Assembly (NCBI RefSeq): GCF_001524445.2
Contig: NZ_CP013418.1
Span: 1,922,001-1,986,000, forward strand
Source of the DNA: Burkholderia savannae
GTDB taxonomy: Bacteria > Pseudomonadota > Gammaproteobacteria > Burkholderiales > Burkholderiaceae
Length of the DNA stretch: 64,000 nucleotides
Direction: 5' to 3'
Shown here: piece by piece, positions 9,235 to 17,564 of the stretch
Numbering within the stretch: position 1 is the first letter of the stretch
Layout: every line of letters starts with the position of its first letter
The notes under the pieces: generated by a model
What the model was told of the DNA's origin: nothing
What the model saw: the letters and a program-made list of their open reading frames with translations, nothing else
The model's database searches: none
Translations under genes and position numbers: made by a program

Positions 9235-11361
9235 GTGCGTGACGCAGCAGATCAGACGGCCGCCGTCTCGGCGGCGCGCGGACGACCGAGCCGAGCGACG
9301 GCGGCGCTGCTCGCGCGCCTCGAGCGATTCGAATTCGATCTGTTCACGCCGCGCGGCGCGTATGTCGCGCGCTCGATCGCCGCGGCCGCGCTCGCGCTCG
9401 GCGTCGCGTATCTGCTGGCGCTCGAGACGCCGTATTCCGCCGCGTCGACGGTGCTGCTCGTGATCAATCCCGTGCAGGGCGCGGTGATCGGCAAGGGCGT
9501 GTGGCGCGTCGCCGGCACGATCGCCGGGATGCTCGTCGCGTTCGTGCTGATGGGCTGCTTCGCGCAGCAGCCGCTGCTCTTCATTCTAGGCTTCGGCTTT
9601 TGGCTCGGCCTGTGCGTCGCCGGCATGACGATGCTGCGGCACTTTCGCGCGTCGGGCACGGTGGTCGCCGGCTACACGATCGGCCTCGCGACATACGGCG
9701 CGATGCTGCGCCCCGAGCTCACCTTCGAACGCGTGATCGGCCGCGGCTCGACCGTCGTGATCGGCGTGCTGTGCCTGAGCCTCGTGTCGATGCTGTTCAG
9801 CGCCCGCGACGTTCGCGGCAAGCTCGAAGCGCTGGTGACGCGGCTCGCCGCGGCGGTCGCGCGCGCGATCGCCGCGCAGCGCGGCGGCATCGCGGCCGCG
9901 CCCGGCGACGACACGCGGCTCGCGCTGCTGGCCGACATCTACGGAATCGACGATCTGCTCGCGCTCGGCAAGGCCGAATCGGAGGACCTCGCGCAGCGCG
10001 CGATGGCCGTGCGGCACGGGATGGCGTCGCTGTTCGGCGCGCTCGCGGGCGGCACGCCGCCGCTGCCCGCGGACAGTCCGGGCGCACGCGCGATCGCGCG
10101 CCTGCAACCGCGGCTCGAGGCGGCGTGGCGGGCCGCCGCCGACGCGCTCGACGACGGTCCCGACGGCGCCGCGCACGCGGCCGCGCTGCTCGGCGACGCG
10201 CGCACGCGCTTGCGGAACGCGCTCGCCGGGATCGCGTTCGCCGACCCGCGCGACGAGGCGACGCTGCTGATCGCGGGCGAGCGCCTGATCGAGCAGATCG
10301 ACGACTATCTCGCCGCGCTGCGCGGCCTTGCCGAGTTGCAGCGGCCAAGGCCGCAGGGCAAGCCCGCGCCCGTGCGCTTTCATCGCGACGCGCGCTCGGC
10401 CGTGCGCAACGGCGCGCGCTCGATGTGCGCGATCGTGATCACGGGCGCGATATGGTTCGCGACCGGCTGGGATCAGGGCGACATGATGCTGCTCGTCGTC
10501 GCGCCGTATTGCGCGCTGCTCGCCACGGCCGGCGATCCCGCAGCAGGCGCGAAGGCATTCATCAAGGGCACGGTCGCCGCGGTGCCGGCCGCGTTCGTCT
10601 GCGCATTCGGCGTGCTGCCGCGCATCGAGGGCTTTCCGCTCCTCGTCGCGACGCTCGCGCTGTTCTGGCTGCCGGGCATCTATGCGACGAGCACGCCGAA
10701 GACCGCGCTCGCGGGCCTCGCGTATCTCGTCGCGTTCAACACGCTGAACGCGGCGACCAATCCGTTTCGCCCCGACCTCGGCCTGTTCCTCAATCAATCG
10801 GTCGCGTGGGTGCTCGCGACGTTCGTCACGCTGCTCGCGTTCCAGCTGATCCTGCCGCGCAACCTCGCCGCCGACATCGCGCGGCTACGCCGCACGATCC
10901 GCGACGATACGCTCGGGCTCCTCGCTTCTCGCCACAGGCGGCCGGCGGCGGCCCAGTGGCCGCAGCGGCAGCAACACCGCATCGCGCAGCTCGCCGCGCT
11001 GCTGAAAAGCCGGCCGGCCGCGATGACGCAGGCGAGCGTCGAAGGGCTCGCCGCGCTGCACGTCGGCAAGGAATTGCTGCGCATCCGGCGCTTCGTCGCG
11101 CGCGGCGATCTGCCCGCGCCCGCGCTCGACTGCGCACGCACCGGCCTCGCGCGGCTCGCGCGCCGCGCCGCCGAGCCCGCGCGCGCGGCGCTGCACGCGC
11201 GCCGCGCCGCCCGTGCGATCGCCCGGCTCGCCGCCGCGCATCCCGGCCACGACGTCGAGCTGAAGCGGCTGATGGCCGCGTTCGCCGACGTGCACACGCT
11301 GCTGCACACGCACGCCGCGTACTTCACCCCCGTTCCGCCGAGGTCCCGCCGTGCTCAGTGA
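9235..11361 (+). CDS. FUSC-family inner-membrane exporter (fusaric acid / aromatic acid efflux type)
   Basis: 708 residues, close to the usual 650-720 of AaeB/FusC-type proteins. It has the typical plan of two halves, each with a bundle of hydrophobic helices (about residues 40-190 and 390-530) followed by a soluble helical segment. The first helix block includes the family stretch SAASTVLLVINPVQGAVIGKGVW. The start is GTG at 9235. The next gene (DUF1656) overlaps its last codons, and the HlyD adaptor and outer-membrane factor follow, making a complete tripartite pump. The substrate is inferred from the family: aromatic carboxylates. Confidence 0.9.
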   Translation: MRDAADQTAAVSAARGRPSRATAALLARLERFEFDLFTPRGAYVARSIAAAALALGVAYLLALETPYSAASTVLLVINPVQGAVIGKGVWRVAGTIAGMLVAFVLMGCFAQQPLLFILGFGFWLGLCVAGMTMLRHFRASGTVVAGYTIGLATYGAMLRPELTFERVIGRGSTVVIGVLCLSLVSMLFSARDVRGKLEALVTRLAAAVARAIAAQRGGIAAAPGDDTRLALLADIYGIDDLLALGKAESEDLAQRAMAVRHGMASLFGALAGGTPPLPADSPGARAIARLQPRLEAAWRAAADALDDGPDGAAHAAALLGDARTRLRNALAGIAFADPRDEATLLIAGERLIEQIDDYLAALRGLAELQRPRPQGKPAPVRFHRDARSAVRNGARSMCAIVITGAIWFATGWDQGDMMLLVVAPYCALLATAGDPAAGAKAFIKGTVAAVPAAFVCAFGVLPRIEGFPLLVATLALFWLPGIYATSTPKTALAGLAYLVAFNTLNAATNPFRPDLGLFLNQSVAWVLATFVTLLAFQLILPRNLAADIARLRRTIRDDTLGLLASRHRRPAAAQWPQRQQHRIAQLAALLKSRPAAMTQASVEGLAALHVGKELLRIRRFVARGDLPAPALDCARTGLARLARRAAEPARAALHARRAARAIARLAAAHPGHDVELKRLMAAFADVHTLLHTHAAYFTPVPPRSRRAQ

Positions 11362-11545
11362 ATTCGCCGTGGCCGGCGTCTACCTGCCGCCGTTCTTCGT
11401 CTATGCATGCGCGACCGTGCCGCTCTACCTGGCCGTGCGCGCCGCGCTCGCGCGCGCCGGGCTGCTGCGCCGCGTGTGGCACCCGGCGCTGTTCGAGTTC
11501 GCGGTTTCGCTCGTGCTCGTCGCCGCGCTGATCCTCTTTCTCTAG
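11351..11545 (+). CDS. DUF1656 small membrane protein of the efflux system
   Basis: 64 residues with two hydrophobic helices (about 8-28 and 43-63), matching the AaeX/YdhI-type DUF1656 subunit that accompanies FUSC exporters. Its start overlaps the end of the FUSC gene by 11 bases, and the HlyD gene follows 16 bases later, so it is translationally coupled. Its role in the pump is not well defined in the family. Confidence 0.88.
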   Translation: MLSEFAVAGVYLPPFFVYACATVPLYLAVRAALARAGLLRRVWHPALFEFAVSLVLVAALILFL

Positions 11546-11561
11546 TTCGCCACATCGCACC

Positions 11562-12476
11562 ATGTCGCTCAAACCCCTGACCCGCTCCGTGGCGACGCTC
11601 GTCGCGATCGGCCTCGCGATCGCGCTCGTCGCCGCCCTCTGGCACGCGTACGTGCTCGCCCCCTGGACCCGCGACGGCCGCGTGAGCGCGCACGTCGTGC
11701 GAATCGCGCCGGAAGTGTCCGGAACCGTGATCGGCGTCGCTGTCGCCGACAACCAGCGCGTATCGAAAGGCGACGTGCTGTACCGGATCGATCCGCGGCG
11801 CTTCGCGCTCGCGCTCGAGCAGGCGCAGGCGCAAGTCGCCGCGAGCGCCGAGGCGATGCGGCAGAAACGCGACGAGGCGCGCCGCCGCACCGGCCTCGAC
11901 GATCTCGTGCCGCAAGAGGACATCCAGCGCTCGGGCCGCGCGGTGTCGATCGCGCAGGCCGAATACCGCAAGGCGCTCGCCGCGCTCGAAGTCGCGGAGC
12001 TCGATCTCGAGCGCGCGACGCTGCGCTCGCCGGTCGACGGCTACGTCACGCAGCTGCGCTTGCGTCGCGGCGACTACGCGGTCGCGGGCAAGCCCGGCAT
12101 CTCGGTGCTCGACGCGCACAGCTTCTGGATCACTGGCTATTTCGAGGAAACGAAGCTGCGCCGCATCGCAACGGGCGCGCCCGCGCGGATCAAGCTGATG
12201 GGTTTCGATCCGCTGCTGAGTGGCCGTGTGGCAAGCATCGGCCGCGGCATCGCCGACGAGAACGGCGGCCTCGACGAACTCGGACTGCCGAGCGTCAATC
12301 CGATGTTCAGCTGGGTGCGGCTCGCGCAGCGGATTCCGGTGCGCATCGAGCTCGATCGCGTGCCGGCGGGCGTGCTGCTCGCGGCCGGCATGACCTGCAG
12401 CGTCGAGATCGGCGAGGCCGGCCGCCGCTCGACGCCGCGCGGCCGGCTCGCGTCGTGGCTGCACACGTTGATGTAG
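11562..12476 (+). CDS. HlyD-family periplasmic adaptor (AaeA-like)
   Basis: 304 residues. One N-terminal transmembrane anchor (about 10-30) is followed by biotinyl-lipoyl-like and alpha-hairpin segments. The family opening APWTRDGRVSAHVVRIAPEVSG and the DNQRVSKGDVLYRIDPRRF barrel motif are present. It would bridge the FUSC exporter to the outer-membrane factor encoded 9 bases downstream. Length and gene order match AaeA/FusE-type adaptors. Confidence 0.92.
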   Translation: MSLKPLTRSVATLVAIGLAIALVAALWHAYVLAPWTRDGRVSAHVVRIAPEVSGTVIGVAVADNQRVSKGDVLYRIDPRRFALALEQAQAQVAASAEAMRQKRDEARRRTGLDDLVPQEDIQRSGRAVSIAQAEYRKALAALEVAELDLERATLRSPVDGYVTQLRLRRGDYAVAGKPGISVLDAHSFWITGYFEETKLRRIATGAPARIKLMGFDPLLSGRVASIGRGIADENGGLDELGLPSVNPMFSWVRLAQRIPVRIELDRVPAGVLLAAGMTCSVEIGEAGRRSTPRGRLASWLHTLM

Positions 12477-12485
12477 GCGGCGGCG

Positions 12486-13964
12486 ATGCGATCCATTTCT
12501 TTCCGTCCGCCACGATGCGCCGCCGCGCTCACGGCCGGCGCCTGCGCGATCGCGCTTGCCGCGTGCACGGCGGTCGGCCCCGACTATCGTCCGCCGCGGC
12601 CCGCGCATCCGTCCGACTGGACGGCGCGCGGCGGCGACGCCGCGCCGGCCGATCCCGCGCAATCGCAGGACTGGTGGCGCGCGTTCCGCGATCCGCTGCT
12701 CGACAAGCTGATCGCGCAGGCGATCGGCGGCAATCAGGACCTCGCGATCGCGCGCCAGCGGCTGTTGCAGGCGCGCGCCGAGCGCGACCGGATCGCGAGC
12801 CGGCTCGGCCCGGCCGTCTCCGCGGGCGGCACGGCCGACGCGCTGCGTTCGTCGCGCGCGCTCGACTGGCCGCCGGGCATCGGCCAATCGCGAACGTATC
12901 GGCTCGGTTTCGACGCGTCGTGGGAGCTCGACGTCTTCGGCGGCACGCGGCGCGCGATCGAATCCGCGGATGCGCAAGTCGAGGCGATCGACGAAGACCG
13001 CCGCGCGATTCTCGTGAGCCTCGTCGCCGAGCTCGCGTCCGATTACGCGGAACTGCGCGCGAGCCAGGCCCGGCTGCGGCTCGCGGCGGACAACGTCGCG
13101 AGCCTCGACGCGACGCTGCGGCTGACCGAGCGCGCGCAGCGGCGCGGTCTCGGCACATCGTTCGAGGTCGCGCAGGCGCGCGCCGAGCTCGAGCTCGCGC
13201 AGGCCGCGCTGCCGCCGCTGCAGGCGAGCGTCGCGCGGCTCGCGCACGCGATCGGCGTGCTGACGGGCGGCTTTCCCGGCGAGCTGCGCGACGCGCTCGC
13301 CGCGCCCGGCGCGACGCTGCCCGTCGCGCCGCAGTTGCCCGTCGCGCTGCCGGCCGACGTGATCCGCGAGCGGCCCGACATCCGCGCCGCCGAGCGGCGC
13401 TTCGCGGCCGCCACCGCGCAGATCGGCGTCGCGCGCGCCGCGCAATTGCCGCGCTTCGCGATTCCGCTGAGCGTCGGCTCGACCGCGAGCCTCGTGCAGG
13501 ACTTGTTCGCGAGCGCGAGCGTCGCGTGGTCCATTGCGCTCGAAGGCACGCAAACGCTCTACGACGGCGGCCGCGCGAAAGCGGGCGTCAGCGCCGCGCA
13601 GGCCGCCGCCGAGGCGGCGCGCATCGCGCATGCGCAGCGCGTGCGCGTCGCGTTCCGCGAGGTCGAGGACGCGCTGACCGCGATCCGCGCCGAGCGCGAC
13701 CGGCAGAAGGCGCTCGTCGCGGCGGCCGACAGCAGCCAGGACGCGCAGTCGCGCGCAATGCGCCTGTATCGCGGCGGACTGAGCGATTACCTGTCGGTGC
13801 TGACCGCGCAGCGCGCGACGTACCGCGCGCGCGACGCGCTCGCGCTGAGCCGCCTCGCGCATGTGCAGGGCGTGATCGCGCTGTACAAGGCGCTCGGCGC
13901 AGGCTGGCGGCGCGATGCGCCGGTCGCGCAAGCCGACGGCCCGCCGGACGCGCGCGGGCCTTGA
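12486..13964 (+). CDS. Outer-membrane efflux lipoprotein (NodT/OprM-type TolC factor)
   Basis: 492 residues. The signal peptide ends in a lipobox LAAC with the lipidated cysteine at residue 27, followed by the standard TAVGPDYRPP opening of NodT-family factors. Two OEP repeats follow, each with long amphipathic helices and the RPDIRAAERRFAAATAQIGVARAA hallmark near residue 300. It is the last gene of the FUSC-DUF1656-HlyD-OMF operon and supplies the outer-membrane channel. Confidence 0.93.
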   Translation: MRSISFRPPRCAAALTAGACAIALAACTAVGPDYRPPRPAHPSDWTARGGDAAPADPAQSQDWWRAFRDPLLDKLIAQAIGGNQDLAIARQRLLQARAERDRIASRLGPAVSAGGTADALRSSRALDWPPGIGQSRTYRLGFDASWELDVFGGTRRAIESADAQVEAIDEDRRAILVSLVAELASDYAELRASQARLRLAADNVASLDATLRLTERAQRRGLGTSFEVAQARAELELAQAALPPLQASVARLAHAIGVLTGGFPGELRDALAAPGATLPVAPQLPVALPADVIRERPDIRAAERRFAAATAQIGVARAAQLPRFAIPLSVGSTASLVQDLFASASVAWSIALEGTQTLYDGGRAKAGVSAAQAAAEAARIAHAQRVRVAFREVEDALTAIRAERDRQKALVAAADSSQDAQSRAMRLYRGGLSDYLSVLTAQRATYRARDALALSRLAHVQGVIALYKALGAGWRRDAPVAQADGPPDARGP

Positions 13965-14011
13965 CGGCCGCCGCGCTGCGCCGCTTCGCTTCGCGCCTCG
14001 TCGTGGCGTTC

Positions 14012-14038
14012 GCCTTTGCCTTTGCCTTTGCCTTTGCC
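14012..14038 (+). repeat. TTTGCC hexamer tandem repeat
   Basis: Four and a half exact copies of the hexamer (phase GCCTTT) lie between the efflux operon and the next small gene. In the frame of that gene an upstream ATG (14016) would read the repeat as leucine/proline, which argues that translation starts after it. Confidence 0.9.
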
Positions 14039-14090
14039 ATCGTCTTCGTCTTCGGATTTTTTTTTCGTCATCCATTCCGGGAGCATTGCC

Positions 14091-14528
14091 ATGAATCTCG
14101 ATCCGCAGGATTTCGTCGTGCACGACGTGAGCCGGTTTCCGATGTGCGTATTCCGCGAAAGCGCCGCGACGCCCGGCTACGCGACGCAATGGGAGAAGGA
14201 AATCGACGCGCTGATGCGCGGCGGCGCGCCGTTCGTCGTCGTGTACGTCTCGCTCGAAGCCGGCGAGAGCCACGACGACCGCAAGCATCGCGCGATGTGG
14301 CTCAAGCGGAACAGGACGGCGCTCGGCGCGGTGTGCAGGGCGCTCATCAGCGTCGAGCCCGATCCCGAGCGGCGCGCGGCCGTCGCCGAGCAAGGCCGGA
14401 TGGCCGTCAAGGCGTTCGGGATTCCGCACGAGGCGGTCGCGTCGCTCGGCGAGGCGACGGCGCTCGCCGCGCGGCTCACGGCAGCGAGCGGCGCAACCGG
14501 CGTCGAAACGCACGCGCGGCGGACCTGA
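14091..14528 (+). CDS. Conserved-looking hypothetical protein, 145 aa
   Basis: Not recognised with confidence. It is soluble, with mixed alpha/beta composition and no signal peptide. Features include a strand-like VHDVSRFPMCVF, an amphipathic helix QWEKEIDALMRGG, the strand PFVVVYVSL, and a charged helix around KHRAMWLKRNRTALG. The pattern resembles STAS/SpoIIAA-like small domains, but that is only an impression. ATG at 14091 is preceded by GGGAGC; an upstream in-frame ATG inside the TTTGCC repeat tract is rejected. It sits between the efflux operon and an aminotransferase gene without tight linkage to either. Confidence 0.7.
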   Translation: MNLDPQDFVVHDVSRFPMCVFRESAATPGYATQWEKEIDALMRGGAPFVVVYVSLEAGESHDDRKHRAMWLKRNRTALGAVCRALISVEPDPERRAAVAEQGRMAVKAFGIPHEAVASLGEATALAARLTAASGATGVETHARRT

Positions 14529-15027
14529 TGCGCAAGGCGGCGATCCGGGCCGAAGTCGCCACGCTCGGCCGTCGGCGCCGGCGCGAACGTGCGCCGGCGA
14601 TGCGCGGACGGCGCATGCCGGCGGCGTCGCTGCGGCGGCATGCCGATGCGACGTGGTCGGTTTCGACGCCGCGCCGCCGACGACGACGACACTCGCCGCC
14701 CGGCATAGGTGTCTTTCGGCGCGCTCGCCGCTCCGGTCTCGACGCCCGCAACGGCGGTCAATGCGCCGAGCGCCGGTGCCCGTCGATCGTCCGCGACGCA
14801 CTGCGACCGACAACGCCCGTTCGCCCATCGCCTTGCGCGACGCTTCCGACATCTCGCGGCGCGTTTCGCCGTCCCCCGCCCGTCCCCGCGCGCCGGCTCG
14901 ACCATCGCCTGTCGCGCCGGGCGCGCGCCGACGCCCGCCCGGCTCCCGCGGATCGACCAACTCGAATGAATATGCGAAGCTTTCGCCGACGTTCCGCGAT
15001 TCCGTTTCATTCCGCAAAGGAGCCCAC
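14529..15027. other. Spacer before the aminotransferase gene, no gene seen
   Basis: About 500 bases whose frames are arginine/proline-rich and match nothing. The aminotransferase frame stays open upstream to 14653, but that segment lacks any family similarity. The ribosome site AAAGGAG at 15016-15022 marks the likely true start just after this gap. Confidence 0.5.
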
Positions 15028-16386
15028 TTGGAAATTCGCCACGGAGTCAATCTGACGCGCGCCCGCGCGCTCCTCGCACGCGAACGCGACGCCTTCGAAC
15101 GAGCCATGCCGACATCGCGCGCGCGCTGCGCCGAAGCGGCGCAGCACCTGCTGTTCGGCGTGCCGCTGCACTGGATGCGCGACTGGTCGACGCCCTTCTC
15201 GCTGCACGTCGATCACGCGCGCGGCGCGCATTTCACCGACGTCGACGGCCATCGCTACGCCGACTTCTGCCTCGGCGACACGGGCGCGATGTTCGGCCAC
15301 GCGCCCGAGCCCGTCGCGCGCGCGCTCGCCGAGCAGGCAACGCGCGGCTACACGACGATGCTGCCGAGCGAGGACGCCGCGTGGGTCGGCGCGGAGCTCG
15401 CGCGCCGCTTCCGGCTGCCGTACTGGCAGTTCGCGCTGAGCGCGAGCGACGCGAACCGCTTCGCGCTGCGCTGGGCGCGCGCGGCAACGGGCCGCAAGCA
15501 CATCGTCGTGTTCAACGGCTGCTATCACGGCACCGTCGACGACGTGTTCGTCGATCTCGTCGACGGCAAGCCGGCGCAGCGCGACAGCCTGCTCGGCCAG
15601 GCGCACGATCTGCTCGCGTACACGCGCGTCGTCGAATTCAACGATCTCGCCGCGCTCAAAGCCGCGCTGGAGAGCGGCGACGTCGCGTGCGTGCTCGCCG
15701 AGCCGGCGCTGACCAACATCGGCATGGTGCTGCCCGACCCCGGCTTCTGGCGCGAAGCGCGCGCGCTGACGCGCCGCCACGGCACGCTGCTCGCGATCGA
15801 CGAAACCCATACGATCAGCAGCGGCCCCGGCGGCTACGCGGTCGCGCATGGGCTCGAGCCGGATCTGCTCGTCGTCGGCAAGCCGATCGGCGGCGGCGTG
15901 CCGTGCGCGGTGTACGGCTTCAGTGCGTCGTTCGCCGAGCGCGCGCAGCACGCGAAAGCGAGCGCGCCGCCCGGTCATTCCGGCATCGGCACGACGCTGA
16001 CCGCGAACATGCTGGCGATGCGCGCGATCCGCGCGACGCTCGCCGACGTGATGACGGACGCCGCGTACGCGCACATGTTCGACCTCGCCGCACGGCTCGC
16101 GGCCGGCCTCGAACAGGCGATCGCGCGGCGCGGGCTGCCGTGGTGCGTGACGCGGATCGGCGCGCGCACCGAATTCCAGTTCGCGCCGACGCCGCCGCGC
16201 AACGGCGCGATCGCCGGAATGCAGCTCGACGGCGAGCTCGAGCACATCGTGCATCTGTATCTGCTGAACCGCGGCGTGCTGATCACGCCGTTCCACAACA
16301 TGATGCTCGTGTGTCCGGAAACGGGCGCGGAAGACGTCGATCGGCTGGTCGCGGCATTCGATGCATGCATCGGGGAGATGGTCTGA
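15028..16386 (+). CDS. Class III PLP-dependent aminotransferase (glutamate-1-semialdehyde aminomutase-like)
   Basis: 452 residues. Fold-type I class III aminotransferase with the PLP lysine at about residue 285 in LLVVGKPIGGGVPC, the IDETH cofactor-binding motif at about 257-261, and the phosphate-site region around NGCYHG. It is longest-similar in feel to the HemL/GabT branch, but the ALSASDANRFALRWAR segment replaces the usual GTEA-type motif; an amino-acid or polyamine substrate is likely, not tetrapyrrole synthesis. TTG at 15028 was chosen because AAAGGAG stands six bases upstream and family similarity begins there. It appears to be transcribed alone. The substrate is unknown. Confidence 0.85.
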   Translation: MEIRHGVNLTRARALLARERDAFERAMPTSRARCAEAAQHLLFGVPLHWMRDWSTPFSLHVDHARGAHFTDVDGHRYADFCLGDTGAMFGHAPEPVARALAEQATRGYTTMLPSEDAAWVGAELARRFRLPYWQFALSASDANRFALRWARAATGRKHIVVFNGCYHGTVDDVFVDLVDGKPAQRDSLLGQAHDLLAYTRVVEFNDLAALKAALESGDVACVLAEPALTNIGMVLPDPGFWREARALTRRHGTLLAIDETHTISSGPGGYAVAHGLEPDLLVVGKPIGGGVPCAVYGFSASFAERAQHAKASAPPGHSGIGTTLTANMLAMRAIRATLADVMTDAAYAHMFDLAARLAAGLEQAIARRGLPWCVTRIGARTEFQFAPTPPRNGAIAGMQLDGELEHIVHLYLLNRGVLITPFHNMMLVCPETGAEDVDRLVAAFDACIGEMV

Positions 16387-16730
16387 GCGACGTCGCGCGG
16401 ACGCCATGAAGAGCGATGCGAGCGTGCGTGCGTGCATGCGTGCCGCGGGAACGCTTGTCGGCGACGGGAACACGGAGGATGCCGAATAGCGCGCCAGTTC
16501 GCACGAGTAACCGGATGCCAGACACATTATCTCACGCGAGTTAATTAAAACCTGACAACTGGATACTCGTCGCGACACAATGCGGAATTCAATGTCAGAT
16601 TGGGCGGCGAATAAAGCAGCCAAAATAAATCTTCTCAACCTTTCAACGCCAAGCCAAATATATCTCATATAGGCTATTAATAGCCTGATTGGTTGTCCGC
16701 TTCGATGATGTGCAGCCGCACAATGCGGCC
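16387..16730. promoter_or_regulatory. AT-rich intergenic region upstream of an HTH regulator
   Basis: In 16621-16680 only 19 of 60 bases are G or C, in sharp contrast with the flanking genes. Such a stretch is expected to hold the promoter of the regulator gene starting at 16731, possibly with its autoregulatory operator. A TTG at 16689 opens the same frame earlier, but ATG 16731 fits better. Confidence 0.5.
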
Positions 16731-17156
16731 ATGCCGACGCTCGAAGAAAAAGCGGCGTTCGCAGAACGCCTCAAATTCGCCCTGCAGCGCAGCCCGGAGA
16801 AAATCTCCGGCGCGACCGCCCTTGCGCTGCACTTCAATCTGCGGCATCGCGGCGAACACCCGATTTCTCCGCAAACCGCACACAAATGGCTGACGGGCCG
16901 CACGATCCCGACGCCCGACAAGTTGCGCACGCTCGCCGATTGGCTGCGCGTCGATCTGCATTGGCTCCATTACGGCCCGCCGCCCGGCGCGCCCGGCGGC
17001 AGGACGCACGAGCCGGCGCGACGCGACGAAAAATACGCGCCGACGGCGGAGACCATCGAGCTGGCATCGAAGATCGAGGCGCTCTCGCCGCATCATCGCT
17101 ATCTGATGCAGGAATTGATCGAGCATTTCTGCGGCGATCCGTCGAAGCGGCGCTGA
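16731..17156 (+). CDS. Small helix-turn-helix (Cro/CI-type) transcriptional regulator
   Basis: 141 residues. A DNA-binding helical domain occupies about residues 1-75: FAERLKFALQ, then ISGATALALHFNLR, then ISPQTAHKWLTGRTIPTPDKLRTLADWL, which reads as a XRE/lambda-repressor-like HTH with the recognition helix around SPQTAHKWL. The C-terminal half is short and charged, with a final helix LSPHHRYLMQELIEHF. There is no peptidase S24 domain, so it is not a full CI/LexA-type repressor. Its targets are unknown; it lies alone between the aminotransferase and the convergent cstA operon. The AT-rich upstream region may indicate transfer. Confidence 0.8.
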   Translation: MPTLEEKAAFAERLKFALQRSPEKISGATALALHFNLRHRGEHPISPQTAHKWLTGRTIPTPDKLRTLADWLRVDLHWLHYGPPPGAPGGRTHEPARRDEKYAPTAETIELASKIEALSPHHRYLMQELIEHFCGDPSKRR

Positions 17157-17258
17157 GCGGCGCAGATGTCGGCGGATACTCATCGGGCCATCGTCCATCC
17201 ATCCGCCTGGCCGTTCGCCGCTTCGATCCAACGCGTCGTCCCGCCGCATCCGCCCATG

Positions 17259-17292
17259 AAAAAAGCGCCACGGCTCGCACCGTGACGCTTTT
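17259..17292. terminator. Bidirectional terminator between the HTH gene and cstA operon
   Basis: AAAAAGCGCCACGG, a six-base loop, then CCGTGACGCTTTT form a hairpin with one mismatch. There are A and T tracts on the two sides, so it can stop transcription from both converging genes. Confidence 0.8.
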
Positions 17293-17345
17293 GCGCGATC
17301 GCGACAAGCGCATCGCGAAACCGCCGCCGCCCGCGGACTACGCCG

Positions 17346-17552
17346 TCAGCAGCATTTCCCCGCTCCCGAACCGTATCGCACATTCTGCCGTTCGCGGAAA
17401 AACTCCTCGTACGTCATCACCGGACGATCGGGATGCGTCGCGCGCATGTGCGCGACGTAGCCTTCGTAGTCGGGCAGGCCGACCATCAATCGCAGCGCCT
17501 GCCCCAGATAACGGCCCGCGGTGCGCAATTCGCCGCCGAGATCGGAGAACAT
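17346..17552 (-). CDS. YbdD/YjiX family protein (CstA partner)
   Basis: 68 residues. Matches the YbdD/YjiX family of short proteins encoded next to CstA-type transporters and thought to assist pyruvate/peptide uptake. The characteristic [34 protein letters not shown] segment occupies most of the protein. It starts 12 bases after the cstA stop, so the two are co-transcribed. The C-terminal SGAGKCC is typical of the family. Confidence 0.92.
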   Translation of the reverse strand: MFSDLGGELRTAGRYLGQALRLMVGLPDYEGYVAHMRATHPDRPVMTYEEFFRERQNVRYGSGAGKCC

Positions 17553-17564
17553 CGCGGCCTCCCG

